DNA of 64,000 nt, from positions 4,836,001-4,900,000 of the forward strand of contig NZ_CP107995.1 of NCBI RefSeq assembly GCF_036116635.1. Direction: 5' to 3'. The DNA comes from Amycolatopsis sp. NBC_00345 (GTDB lineage: Bacteria > Actinomycetota > Actinomycetes > Mycobacteriales > Pseudonocardiaceae). Below the pieces are notes generated by a model. That model was not told the origin of the DNA and searched no databases. It was given only the letters and a program-made list of their open reading frames with translations. This document shows, in pieces, positions 42,057 to 51,475 of this stretch. The translations under genes and the position numbers were made by a program. Every line of letters begins with the position of its first letter. The stretch's first letter is position 1.

Positions 42057-43064
42057 ATGAAGCGGGTGATGCCCGAGGAGGGCGAGCCGCACCGGCGGAC
42101 GTGGATGGCGTTCGGCGCCGGCGACCGGATCTGGGAGCCCGGCCAGGTGCCCGTCCTCCAGCGGAACCTCGCGGCGATCGCGGCGGCCGTCGCCCGGTTC
42201 GAGCCGGTGACGATGCTGGTGCGCCCGGACGAGCTGGACCTGGCGCGCGGGCTCCTCGGCGACGCCGCGGTCGAGCTGGTCGCCGCGGAGCTGGACGACC
42301 TGTGGCTGCGCGACACCGGTCCGGTGTTCGTCACCGGCGACGGGGAACTGGCCGCGGTGGACTTCAACTTCACCGGCTGGGGCGGGAAACAGGAGCACTC
42401 GCGCGACAGCCGGGTCGCCGGGCTCGTCACCGGCCGGGCCGGCGCCAGCGCCGTCCACACCGGACTGGTACTCGAGGGCGGCGGGATCGAGGTCGACGGC
42501 GAGGGCACGGCCATCATCACCGAAAGCTGCGTGCTGAACGAGAACCGCAACCCGGGACTGTCCAAACAGGACGCCGAAGCCCAGCTCGGAGAAGTGCTCG
42601 GCCTGGAGAAGATCATCTGGCTCCCGGGCATCGCCGGGCACGACATCACCGACGGGCACACCGACTTCTACGCCCGCTTCGCCGGTCCGGGCGTGGTGGT
42701 CGCCGGGCTCGACACCGATCCGGACTCCTACGACCACGACGTCACCCGGCGCCACCTGGACCTCCTGAAATCGGCGGCCGACGCGCGCGGCCGCCCGCTG
42801 CGGGTCGAAGTGATCAAGGCTCCCACCCGGCTGCGGCACGAGTCGGCCGATGCCGACTTCGCCGCCGGGTACATCAACTTCTACGTCTGCAACGGCGGCG
42901 TCATCGCCCCCGAATTCGGCGACCGCAAGGCCGACGCCGCCGCGCTCGCCACCCTGAGGCGCCTGTTCCCTGGCCGCCACGTCGTCCAGCTCGACATCGA
43001 CGGCATCGCGGCCGGCGGTGGCGGCATCCACTGCACCACCCAGCAGGAACCGGCGCTGAGGTGA
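42057..43064 (+). CDS. aguA: agmatine deiminase family protein
   Basis: A 335-residue guanidino-group-modifying enzyme. Motifs are DLWLRDTGPVFV, VDFNFTGWGGK, VLEGGGIEVDGEG, GHDITDGHTDFYARF with the catalytic His, and GGGGIHCTTQQEP with the catalytic Cys near the end. Agmatine deiminase turns agmatine into N-carbamoylputrescine and ammonia in arginine/polyamine breakdown. The partner N-carbamoylputrescine amidase is not adjacent. An AGGGAGA site precedes the ATG at 42057. It directly follows the permease by 56 bases. Confidence 0.92.
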   Translation: MKRVMPEEGEPHRRTWMAFGAGDRIWEPGQVPVLQRNLAAIAAAVARFEPVTMLVRPDELDLARGLLGDAAVELVAAELDDLWLRDTGPVFVTGDGELAAVDFNFTGWGGKQEHSRDSRVAGLVTGRAGASAVHTGLVLEGGGIEVDGEGTAIITESCVLNENRNPGLSKQDAEAQLGEVLGLEKIIWLPGIAGHDITDGHTDFYARFAGPGVVVAGLDTDPDSYDHDVTRRHLDLLKSAADARGRPLRVEVIKAPTRLRHESADADFAAGYINFYVCNGGVIAPEFGDRKADAAALATLRRLFPGRHVVQLDIDGIAAGGGGIHCTTQQEPALR

Positions 43065-43155
43065 GTTCCTAGCGCTGGCTGGAGACCCGTTCCCAGTGCG
43101 TCCGAGGGCATACCGGGCAGAGTTCCGGCCGTCGCCGGGTGGCTGTCGCGATCGG

Positions 43156-43180
43156 TGGTATCAGTCTAGTGGTGATACCA
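43156..43180. promoter_or_regulatory. inverted repeat before the lipid assembly-line operon
   Basis: TGGTATCA (43156-43163) and TGATACCA (43173-43180) form a perfect 8-base inverted repeat with a 9-base gap ending just before the first gene. TAGTGG in the gap resembles part of a -10 element, so the repeat probably overlaps the promoter and acts as an operator, perhaps for a GntR- or TetR-type protein. No such gene is adjacent. Confidence 0.6.
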
Positions 43181-43195
43181 GGACCGACATCGCGG

Positions 43196-44962
43196 ATGAA
43201 GAGCTCGCCGAAGATGGTTTCCCCGCCGGTGTCCGAACGCAGCCTCGTCTCGGTCTTCGCCGAGCTTCACGCGAGGGAGCCGCTTCGCGAGTTGTTCGTC
43301 TTCGTCGACGACGACGGGCGCGACGTCGAGCGGCTGACCGCTCGGCAGCTCGCCGGGCGGGCGGACGGGGTTCGCGCGCTGCTCGAACGCGAGCGGATCA
43401 GCCCCGGTGACCGCGTTGTGCTCGTGCACCTGCCGTCCCTCGATTTCATCGCCGCCTTCCTGGGCTGCCTGGCGGCCGGGGTGATCCCCGTGCCGGTGTC
43501 CCCGCCGAACCCGTTCCGGCTCGAGCACGATGTCGCGCTGCTGTCGGCGATCGTGGACAGCAGTGGCGCGCGGGCGATGCTGACCCACGCGCCCTATCGC
43601 GACCTGGTGGCCGCCGCCGCTTCGGCCCCAGGCGGGAAAACTCCCGCGTGGCCGGCCATCCCCTGGCTCTGCCCCGACGGCTCCCCCGCGGAACCGGCGC
43701 TCGCGCCGGATTCCTGGCCCGCTGCCGTCGATCTGGACGAGCCGGCCTTCCTCCAGTACACGTCGGGGTCGACGGGAACTCCCAAGGGCGTCATGGTCAC
43801 CCATCGCAACATCCATCACGAGCTTGAAGCGCTGCGGATCGACCTGGAGCTGGACGGCGATTCCGTCGGCGTGTGCTGGGTGCCGCACTTCCACGACCTG
43901 GGGCTCATCAGCGTGCTGCTGACCACGCTGACCGGGCACGCGCGCACGTACCTGATGTCGCCGTTGAGTTTCCTGAAACGGCCCGCGGTCTGGTTCGAGG
44001 TCCTGTCGAGGGTACGGGGAACGCACACCACCGCGCCGAACTTCGCCTTCGACCTGATGGCCCGCAAGGTCACGCCGGAGCAGCGGGCCGCATGGGACCT
44101 CAGCTCGGTCCGCGTGCTTTGTTCGGGCGGGGAGATCGTGCAGCCGGCGGCCATGGAGAGGTTCTTCGCCGAGTACAAAAGCACCGGACTCGGCCGCGAG
44201 GCTTTCCGGCCGGGATACGGCTTGGCCGAGCACACGCTCAGCGTCAGCATGGGGACCGGCGGACCGCTGACCCTCGACCGCGGCGAACTCGAACGCGGCT
44301 GGGCGGTCCCGGTCGACGACCCGTCAGACCGGCGGACCGCTGTGTTCTACGGCAGCGGCTGGGTCACCAAGGCCGGCGCGAAGGTGCGGATCATCGACCC
44401 TGCCACATTCCGGCCCTGCGAGCGGAATCAGATCGGTGAGATCTGGATCGACTCCCCGACCAAGGCCCGTGGCTACTGGGGGCGTGAGTCCGACAGCCGG
44501 GAAACCTTCGAGGCCGTCCCCACCGACGGTGACCAGGGCCGTTATCTGAGAACGGGCGATCTCGGTTTTCTCCGTGACGGCGAGCTTTTCGTGACGGGCC
44601 GACTGAAAGACCTGATCATCCTGTACGGGCACAACTACGCACCCGAAGACATCGAGAGCAGCGTGCGCCGAAGCGACCAGCGGATCCGCCGGGGAGGCGT
44701 GGCGGCGTTCTCGGTCCCGCCGGTGCCCGGCGAGTCCGCGGTCGAGCGCTTGGTGGTCTTCGCCGAGACCACCCTCACCGATCCCGCCGACGAGATCGTG
44801 GCGGAGATCGTCCGCGCGATCCGCCGCCAGGTGCACGCGGACCAGGGACTGGTGTGCGACGACGTGGTCGTGGCGAACAACCTGGTGCTGAAGACCAGCA
44901 GCGGCAAGGTCCGCCGTACCGCGTGCCGCGACCGGTATCTGAGCAAGGAACCCGCACTGTGA
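43196..44962 (+). CDS. fatty acyl-AMP ligase (FAAL)
   Basis: A 588-residue adenylate-forming enzyme. QYTSGSTGTPKGVMVTHRNI is the ATP-binding loop, WVPHFHDLGLI is the FAAL-typical second motif, and YLRTGDLGFL, GRLKDLIILYGHNYAPEDIE and a late TSSGKVRR with catalytic Lys complete the site. FAALs make acyl adenylates from free fatty acids and hand them to an acyl carrier protein rather than CoA. It is the first gene of a four-gene coupled operon. A start at 43214 is also possible and would leave more room for the upstream operator. Confidence 0.92.
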   Translation: MKSSPKMVSPPVSERSLVSVFAELHAREPLRELFVFVDDDGRDVERLTARQLAGRADGVRALLERERISPGDRVVLVHLPSLDFIAAFLGCLAAGVIPVPVSPPNPFRLEHDVALLSAIVDSSGARAMLTHAPYRDLVAAAASAPGGKTPAWPAIPWLCPDGSPAEPALAPDSWPAAVDLDEPAFLQYTSGSTGTPKGVMVTHRNIHHELEALRIDLELDGDSVGVCWVPHFHDLGLISVLLTTLTGHARTYLMSPLSFLKRPAVWFEVLSRVRGTHTTAPNFAFDLMARKVTPEQRAAWDLSSVRVLCSGGEIVQPAAMERFFAEYKSTGLGREAFRPGYGLAEHTLSVSMGTGGPLTLDRGELERGWAVPVDDPSDRRTAVFYGSGWVTKAGAKVRIIDPATFRPCERNQIGEIWIDSPTKARGYWGRESDSRETFEAVPTDGDQGRYLRTGDLGFLRDGELFVTGRLKDLIILYGHNYAPEDIESSVRRSDQRIRRGGVAAFSVPPVPGESAVERLVVFAETTLTDPADEIVAEIVRAIRRQVHADQGLVCDDVVVANNLVLKTSSGKVRRTACRDRYLSKEPAL

Positions 44963-47900
44963 ACGAACTCGGTCATGACTGGGTCCGCTGTGACCGGCCG
45001 GCCGGAGCGAACCCCGATCCCGGCTCCTGGGCCGCGGTCGCAGGCGGCGCGGACAACGCGGTGGAGCTGCCCGCGGGCATCACTGTCCACGCGTCGATCG
45101 AAGCGGCGGGCGCCGCGGTCCCGGTCCCGCGAGTCGTCCTGCTCGCCGCCCCGGTCCGGCCGGCGGGAGACGACGTGCCGCTCGCCGTCCGATCGGCGGT
45201 GCACGAGCTGGTGCGCTCGATCCAGCGCTGGCTGGCCGACGACGCGCTGCGGGCGTCACGGCTGGTGGTGCTGACGCGGGGCGCGGTCCTGGCCGACGAT
45301 CCGGACTTCACCCAAGCCGTGCTGTGGGGACTGGTCCGCGCGGTTCAGGCGGAGCATCCGGACCGGATCAGCCTCGTCGACCTGGACCCGCGCCGGCCCG
45401 GCGGGCTGGTGAAGGCCGTCGCCCTCGGCCGGCCACGGCTGGCGATCCGGGACCAGACCGGGTACGAACCCCGGTCGCTGCGTCACGAGCCCGGCGCCGA
45501 CGAGCTTCCGGCGCCGGGTGACGGCACGATGCTGATCACCGGCGGAACCAGTGGCCCCGGCGCGCAGGTGGCTCGGCACGCGGCCCGGCGGGGCGTCCGC
45601 AATCTGGTGCTCCTGTCACGGCGTGGTGGTGAAGACGAAGGCGCCGCGGCACTTCGGGACGAGGTCACCGGCCTGGGCGCCCGCGTGACCATCGAGACCG
45701 GTGACGCCGCCGATCGTGACCGGCTGGCAACGGTGCTGGCGGCCATCCCCGCGGACCTGCCGTTGACGGCCGTGGTGCACGCGGCGGGTGTACCCGAGGA
45801 CAGCGCGATCGATTCCCTCACCCCGGAGCGGGTGGATACCGTGCTGCGGCCCAAGATTGACGCCGCGTGGCACCTGCACGAACTGACCGCCGGGCTGCCC
45901 TTGTCGGCGTTTGTCGTGCTCTCCGCCCCGGCCGGCACGCTCGGGGACACGGCGAACGCGTTCCTCGACCCGTTGATGCGGCACCGCCGAGCCCACGGGC
46001 AACCCGGCCTCGCGCTGGGCTGGGAGTCATTGGCCGCGACGGATTCCCGCGAGCTGCTGGACCGGCTGAGCACCGGGATCGGCGGCCTGATGGGCGTTGA
46101 GCCCGGCGGGCTCGACGTCCGGGCGCCACTGTCCACATTGGGCATGGACTCCGTGCTGGCCATGCGCGTCCAGGACCTGGTCGAGTCCGGCTTCGGCCGC
46201 GCGCTGCCGGTCACGCTGCTGCTCGGTGGGGCCAGCGTCAGCGACCTCGCCGACTACCTGATGACCGAAACCGTTGCCAGGGAACAGAACGACACCACCG
46301 TGGCGGACGTGGTACGGCTTCCGGTCACCAAGGACGTGATGCGCCTGGTGCGGGCCGAGCAGCAGGGTACCCCTGGCGTCACGCACCACATCGGCTTCGC
46401 CCTCCGCCTGATCGTCCCGACGACGCAAGAACGGCTGGCCGCCGTGCTCACCGGGATCGCCGACCGGCACGCGGCGTTGCGGACGGCGATCGTGCCGGAC
46501 GACGAACACGGCCACCAGTTCGAGGTCCGGCGCCGTCCTGAAGGGGCGTTGCTGCGGTGGTCGACGGTCGAGGACGAGGTGGACATCGATCAGCGGCTCC
46601 GTGAGCTCCTGGAGCCTCCGTTCGACCTCGCGTCGGCCCCGCTGTGGCGATTCGAGATGCTCGAAACCGCGTCCGGGCACCAAATTCTCCTCTACGGCGC
46701 GCACCACGCGGTGGCCGACGCCTCGTCCTTCGCGCGGGTCGCGGCCGAGATCGGCGCGGCGCTCTCCGGCGAGGAAGCACCCGCAGCTCTGTCCAATCAG
46801 GACATCGACGACCTGCTGCGGGCCCAGCCGGTCGAACGCACCGGCCCGGCCGCGGCGGACTGGAGCGCGCTGTTCGCCGGGTCCCATCGGCTGGACCTGG
46901 CCCTGACCCGGCCGGTCGAGCGGACCTTCCGCGCCGCCACCCGTTTCGTGGACGTCCCCGAGGATCTGGCCCACCAGGCCACGGCTCAGGCCCAGCGCCT
47001 CGGCATCACCCCGGCGGCACTGTGGCTGGGCGCGTTGCAGGTGTTCCTGGCCCGGCTGAGCGGGCAGAGCCGGTTCGCGCTCGCTGTCCCGGTGGACACC
47101 CGCATCCACGTCGGGGCGGCCGACGCGGTCGGGTTCTTCGGCGTGCCGATCCCGTTCCCCGCCGAGGTCGGCGAAGGCGAACCCGTCCTCGACGTGCTTC
47201 GCCGCACGGACACCCGGCTGACCGGTGTGCTGGCGAAGGGCACGTCGTTCTTCGACACCGTCTCGGTGCTGGTCGAGGAAGGGCTGTACCGGCCGAACGC
47301 GCCGCTCGTCGAGGTGTACTTCAACTACCTCGGGACGCAGGCGCTCAAGCTGCCGGGACTGGAGATCCTCCCGGCCGGCACTGGTTACTCCGATGTGGAC
47401 CTGATGGTCACGGTGCTGCCCGACCTCGGCCGGCTGCGTTTGGACTACAACCTCGACGTCCTCGACGAGGAAAGCTGCGCCGGCTTCGGCGACGACTTCC
47501 TGGACCTGCTCGCCGAGGTGGCCGGCGACCCGTCGGCCGCGGCTCGTCCGGCGAAGGGCTCGGTCGCCGTCGCGGCCACTTTCGCGCTGGGCAACCTGCC
47601 GGCGCTGCTGTCGAGGACGCTCGGTGAGACCGGGCTCGAAGTCGCCGAGGCGCCGTACCACCAGGTGCTGGCGAGCCTGCTCGACCCGGCCGGGGTGTTC
47701 GCCGGGCCCTCGGCCGTGGCGGGCGTGGCGCTGCTGCGCGCGGGTGACTTCAGCCGGTTCGGGCCGGTGGCCGACGAGCTGCTGGCCGAACTCGGCGCGC
47801 AGTACCCCGCCGCGCTGCGTTCGCTGGCCGATCGGACCGGGCGCCCGCTGATCGTCGGGTTCCTGCCCGATCGCGCCGCGGACGACCGGACGCGCCGGTG

Positions 47901-49149
47901 GGAGCAGGACGTGGCGGCCCAGCTACGCGACCACCCCGGGATCGCGGTCCTGGCAGGCGATGACTGGAATCGTGACTACCGCGTCGAGGATCTTTTCGAC
48001 GAGCGCACCGAATCCCTCGCGCACATGCCGTTCGCGGCCGAGTTCGAGGCGGTGATCGCGCTCGGGGTGACCGACGTGCTCGCGAGCATCCGCCGTCCTC
48101 CGCCGAAGGTGATCGTGGTGGACGGGGACGAGACGTTGTGGAGCGGCGTCGCCGGCGAGGCCGGGCCGGACGGGGTCGAGCTGACCGGGGCACGGGCGCT
48201 GCTCGCGCGCCGGCTGCGGGACTGGCGCTCGGCGGGCGTGCTGCTGGCCCTGGTGTCCAAGAACGACGAGGCCACGGTGCGGGCCGTGCTGGACCGGCCG
48301 GACAGCGTGCTCCGGGCCGGCGACTTCAGCGTGATCGCGGCCGGCTGGGACCCGAAACCCGCGCGGATCGAGGCGGTGGCCGAGGAGTTGCGGCTCGGGC
48401 TGGACTCGTTCCTGTTCCTCGACGACAACCCGGTCGAGATCGCCGCGGTCCGGTCGGCGCTGCCCGAGGTGCTGTGCCTGACCTGCCCGCCCGTCGGCGA
48501 ATTGGAGAGCTTCATCCGGCGGCTGTGGCCCGCCGTGCCGCGTCCCGCCACGGCCGAAGACGCCATGCGGGCCGACTTCTACCGGCAGGAGAAGATCCGC
48601 ACCGAAGTGCGTGACCGGACGGGTTTCGCCGATTTCCTGGAGCGGCTCCAGCTCGAACTCGACGTCCGGCCGCTGACCCCGGCCACCGTCGAGCGGTCCG
48701 TGCAGCTGAGCCGCCGGACGAACCAGTTCACCCTCCGTCCCGCCGCGCTCGACGCCGCGGCCCTGGCCCGGTGGCAACGCGACGGTGAGGTGTGGACCGT
48801 GTCGGCGCGGGACCGGTTCGGCGATTACGGGCAGGTCGGCCTGCTCGTGGTCCGCCCGGACGGCACCACGCTCGAAGTGGTCGCGTGGATGTTGAGCTGC
48901 CGGGTGCTCGGCCGCGGCGCCGAGGAGCGGGTGCTCCGATGGCTGGCAGATCGCGCCGACGCGCTCGGGTGCGCGTCGATCCTCCTGACCGCCGACCACA
49001 CTCCCCGCAACATTCCGGCCCGGCGCCTGGTCGCCGCACTGGGCTGCGGGCCGGTCGACGAGGCCCGGCCGGCCGCGACCGTCACCCCGGCCCGGCTCCG
49101 GGAACTCCGGTCTGGGGATCTCGGCTCGTCCGGGGTGTCCCATGGCTGA
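44959..49149 (+). CDS. multidomain assembly-line protein: (KR)-ACP-C-FkbH
   Basis: A 1396-residue protein. Residues 1-360 are a polyketide ketoreductase with LITGGTSGPGAQVARHAA but with the catalytic tyrosine block deleted (GTLGDTANAFLD). The ACP site is TLGMDSVLAMRV (Ser about 396). A condensation domain (about 445-870) has HHAVADASSF, an HHxxxDA variant. Residues 875-1390 are a long-type FkbH: leader APYHQVLASLLDP, HAD motif VVVDGDETLWSG near 1053, FLFLDDNPVEI, then a GNAT-like SRRTNQFT and MLSCRVLGRGAEE. FkbH domains load glycerate from 1,3-bisphosphoglycerate onto a carrier. The GTG start overlaps the FAAL stop. The order fits acyl transfer from ACP1 by C to a glyceryl group on the next ACP. 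Confidence 0.9.
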   Translation: MNELGHDWVRCDRPAGANPDPGSWAAVAGGADNAVELPAGITVHASIEAAGAAVPVPRVVLLAAPVRPAGDDVPLAVRSAVHELVRSIQRWLADDALRASRLVVLTRGAVLADDPDFTQAVLWGLVRAVQAEHPDRISLVDLDPRRPGGLVKAVALGRPRLAIRDQTGYEPRSLRHEPGADELPAPGDGTMLITGGTSGPGAQVARHAARRGVRNLVLLSRRGGEDEGAAALRDEVTGLGARVTIETGDAADRDRLATVLAAIPADLPLTAVVHAAGVPEDSAIDSLTPERVDTVLRPKIDAAWHLHELTAGLPLSAFVVLSAPAGTLGDTANAFLDPLMRHRRAHGQPGLALGWESLAATDSRELLDRLSTGIGGLMGVEPGGLDVRAPLSTLGMDSVLAMRVQDLVESGFGRALPVTLLLGGASVSDLADYLMTETVAREQNDTTVADVVRLPVTKDVMRLVRAEQQGTPGVTHHIGFALRLIVPTTQERLAAVLTGIADRHAALRTAIVPDDEHGHQFEVRRRPEGALLRWSTVEDEVDIDQRLRELLEPPFDLASAPLWRFEMLETASGHQILLYGAHHAVADASSFARVAAEIGAALSGEEAPAALSNQDIDDLLRAQPVERTGPAAADWSALFAGSHRLDLALTRPVERTFRAATRFVDVPEDLAHQATAQAQRLGITPAALWLGALQVFLARLSGQSRFALAVPVDTRIHVGAADAVGFFGVPIPFPAEVGEGEPVLDVLRRTDTRLTGVLAKGTSFFDTVSVLVEEGLYRPNAPLVEVYFNYLGTQALKLPGLEILPAGTGYSDVDLMVTVLPDLGRLRLDYNLDVLDEESCAGFGDDFLDLLAEVAGDPSAAARPAKGSVAVAATFALGNLPALLSRTLGETGLEVAEAPYHQVLASLLDPAGVFAGPSAVAGVALLRAGDFSRFGPVADELLAELGAQYPAALRSLADRTGRPLIVGFLPDRAADDRTRRWEQDVAAQLRDHPGIAVLAGDDWNRDYRVEDLFDERTESLAHMPFAAEFEAVIALGVTDVLASIRRPPPKVIVVDGDETLWSGVAGEAGPDGVELTGARALLARRLRDWRSAGVLLALVSKNDEATVRAVLDRPDSVLRAGDFSVIAAGWDPKPARIEAVAEELRLGLDSFLFLDDNPVEIAAVRSALPEVLCLTCPPVGELESFIRRLWPAVPRPATAEDAMRADFYRQEKIRTEVRDRTGFADFLERLQLELDVRPLTPATVERSVQLSRRTNQFTLRPAALDAAALARWQRDGEVWTVSARDRFGDYGQVGLLVVRPDGTTLEVVAWMLSCRVLGRGAEERVLRWLADRADALGCASILLTADHTPRNIPARRLVAALGCGPVDEARPAATVTPARLRELRSGDLGSSGVSHG

Positions 49150-51475
49150 AGGTGGCGTCGATCGCCGACGTGAAGGCGAGCAGATCGAACGCGGCGGCGA
49201 CCCGGCCGCACGGGTGGCCCAGCTGCTGGCCGGACTCCGGCAACCCGGGCCCGCCGTTGTTCCCGCTGGAGTCGGCCGTCCTGATCCTGAGTGGACAGTG
49301 GCGAGCCTGGCCTCGGCCATCGTCGCGACCGCAGTAAAGTTGTTGCCGGGAAAGGAGATCCAGGCCGACGCCGACCTGTTCGACGCCGGTGCGTCGTCGG
49401 TCAACGCGGTCGAGCTGGTCGCGGCCCTCGACCGTGAACTGAACGTACGGCTCGAACTGGACGACGTCTTCGCGGACGCCCGGCCACGCCGGCTCGCGCA
49501 ACGGTGGCTGGACGCCGCCGGGACTGGGCCGTCGCCAGCCGCGCCAGCAGGCACACCGTCAGCCGCCCCGGCAATCGCCCAGGACCCAGCGACCGCCACG
49601 GACCTGGACCTGATCGCGGCCGACCTCTCCCTCGCGGATGATCTGCCCTGGTGCGACTCGCCGCAGCGGGTCGCGCCCCGCACCGTCCTGCTGACCGGGG
49701 CCACCGGCTTCCTGGGCAGCCACCTGCTGCTCGAACTCCTGCGGCGAGGTGACGCCCATGTGGTATGCGTGGTGCGCGCGGCCGATGACGAAGCGGCGGC
49801 CCGGCGGCTCGGGAACGCGCTGACCGGGTTCGACCTGCCGTTCTCCGGGGAGGTCCGCCGCCGCACGACCGTGCTCGCCGGCGACCTGCGGCAGCCACGG
49901 CTCGGCCTGCCCGCCGACGTCTGGGACCGGCTCACGCGGGAGCTGGACTCGGTGGTCAACGTCGCCGCGGCGGTCGACTTCCTGCGCGGCTACCCGTCCC
50001 TGCGGCAGTCCAATGTGGTCTCGGTGCGCACGCTCGCCGAGCTGGCGATGACCGGGCGGCCCAAGCCGCTGCACCACGTCTCGTCCCTCGCGGTGTTCAA
50101 CGAGCCCGGGATCGCCTCGATGGGCGAGGACGATCCGCTCGCCCACGTCACCCGGCTCACGGCCGGGTACGACAAGTCGAAGTGGGCCGCGGAGGCCCTG
50201 CTGCGGCGGGCCCGTGAACGCGGGCTGACCGCCACGATCCTGCGCCCCGGCGGCATCGGCGGGCACACCCGGACCGGCGCGTACAACGTGCGCGACCTCA
50301 GTTCCGGTTTGATGGCGGCCTTCTCCCGGTATCACACGATCCCGGCGTTCCGGTACTCCAACGTCGCCCCCGTGGACTGGGTGAGCCTGATGGCGGCGGC
50401 GATCGTTTACGAGCCCGACGGCTGGGGCCAGAACCACCATCTCGCCGGCCGGCCGGGCTCGATGGCGGAGACGGTCCGCGACCGGGAGCTCGGCGGCATG
50501 AACGTCGAAGTGCTGGGCTGGGACGACTGGCGGGCCGATTTCCTGGCCCGCGCCGAGGCCGATCCGGTGCCCGAGCTGGACTTCCTGGTCCGGCTGATGC
50601 GCAGCCCGACCGCGGTGAAGCTCTGCGAAGCCAATCTCACCGCCCCGGCCGCGACGGGCGAGCGCGCCGAGGCCTTCGCCGCACGGCACGACCTGCCGGC
50701 GCCCGTCCGGTACGACGCCAAGCAAAGCCTGAAGTGCTACGAACGGATGGTCCGCGACGGCCTGATCAAGCTGCCCGGCCGCGACGATCCGCCGCACCTG
50801 TGGTTCCCCGAGACGATGAAGGGCAGGCTCGGGCCGGTCGCCGAGCCGGCCGAGACGCCCTGCGCGCTGCGCCTGACGCTGTCGATCGCGAGCATGTACC
50901 AGCTGGTGCGCAACGGGAAACGCACTCTCGACGTGCAGCGGGGCGAGCTGAAGTGCGCCGAGCTGCACGAGCGGCCGTTGACCGTGGAGTCCGGCGAAGT
51001 GTGGATCCGCCCGGACGAGGGCATTCCCCGGCAGCACGGGTTCGAGCACCCGCTGCTGCGGTACCGGCTGCGGCTGCGTGACGCCGACGGGCAGGAGTGG
51101 TGGCTGGACGGCTTGAAGACCGCCCGGGCCCGGCGTGACCTGTGGAAGCAGTCCAGGACGATGACCGTCGAGATCGGCCGGACGGACGAGCCCGCGAGCT
51201 TCGCCGGTGTGGTGAAGGTGCCGTCCAAGAGCTACCTGCGTGACCAGGTCGACGGGATCCAGGTCGACCCCCGGCTGTCCGTGCAGGAGCAGCGCACCGC
51301 CAAGCTGGCCTGGCTGGCCTGGTTCGTCCCGGAGATGGGCAAGGGCCTCGCCGAGCCCGGGTTCCGGGTGCTGGCCGACCTGATGGACCTGCGCCGCGAC
51401 GCCGTCGACCGGCAGGCCGGCCGCGACCGTGCGCAGGACCGCAAGACGATCAGGAAGAGGATGAGGTCGCGATGA
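49142..51475 (+). CDS. ACP-thioester reductase with lipase-associated C-terminal domain
   Basis: A 777-residue protein. The carrier domain (about 55-125) has DLFDAGASSVNAVELVAALD with its serine near residue 84. The reductase (about 175-560) has TGATGFLGSHLL for NADPH, HHVSSLAVF (Ser) and GYDKSKWAAE (YxxxK), as in thioester reductases that release products as aldehydes or alcohols. The last 200 residues (LDVQRGELKCAELHERPLTV, WWLDGLKTARARRDLWKQS) resemble the domain between GMC oxidoreductase and lipase parts in cholesterol oxidase-like fusions. ATG overlaps the previous stop by eight bases. It should accept the glyceryl unit from the upstream FkbH domain and release the product reductively. 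Confidence 0.9.
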   Translation: MAEGGVDRRREGEQIERGGDPAARVAQLLAGLRQPGPAVVPAGVGRPDPEWTVASLASAIVATAVKLLPGKEIQADADLFDAGASSVNAVELVAALDRELNVRLELDDVFADARPRRLAQRWLDAAGTGPSPAAPAGTPSAAPAIAQDPATATDLDLIAADLSLADDLPWCDSPQRVAPRTVLLTGATGFLGSHLLLELLRRGDAHVVCVVRAADDEAAARRLGNALTGFDLPFSGEVRRRTTVLAGDLRQPRLGLPADVWDRLTRELDSVVNVAAAVDFLRGYPSLRQSNVVSVRTLAELAMTGRPKPLHHVSSLAVFNEPGIASMGEDDPLAHVTRLTAGYDKSKWAAEALLRRARERGLTATILRPGGIGGHTRTGAYNVRDLSSGLMAAFSRYHTIPAFRYSNVAPVDWVSLMAAAIVYEPDGWGQNHHLAGRPGSMAETVRDRELGGMNVEVLGWDDWRADFLARAEADPVPELDFLVRLMRSPTAVKLCEANLTAPAATGERAEAFAARHDLPAPVRYDAKQSLKCYERMVRDGLIKLPGRDDPPHLWFPETMKGRLGPVAEPAETPCALRLTLSIASMYQLVRNGKRTLDVQRGELKCAELHERPLTVESGEVWIRPDEGIPRQHGFEHPLLRYRLRLRDADGQEWWLDGLKTARARRDLWKQSRTMTVEIGRTDEPASFAGVVKVPSKSYLRDQVDGIQVDPRLSVQEQRTAKLAWLAWFVPEMGKGLAEPGFRVLADLMDLRRDAVDRQAGRDRAQDRKTIRKRMRSR

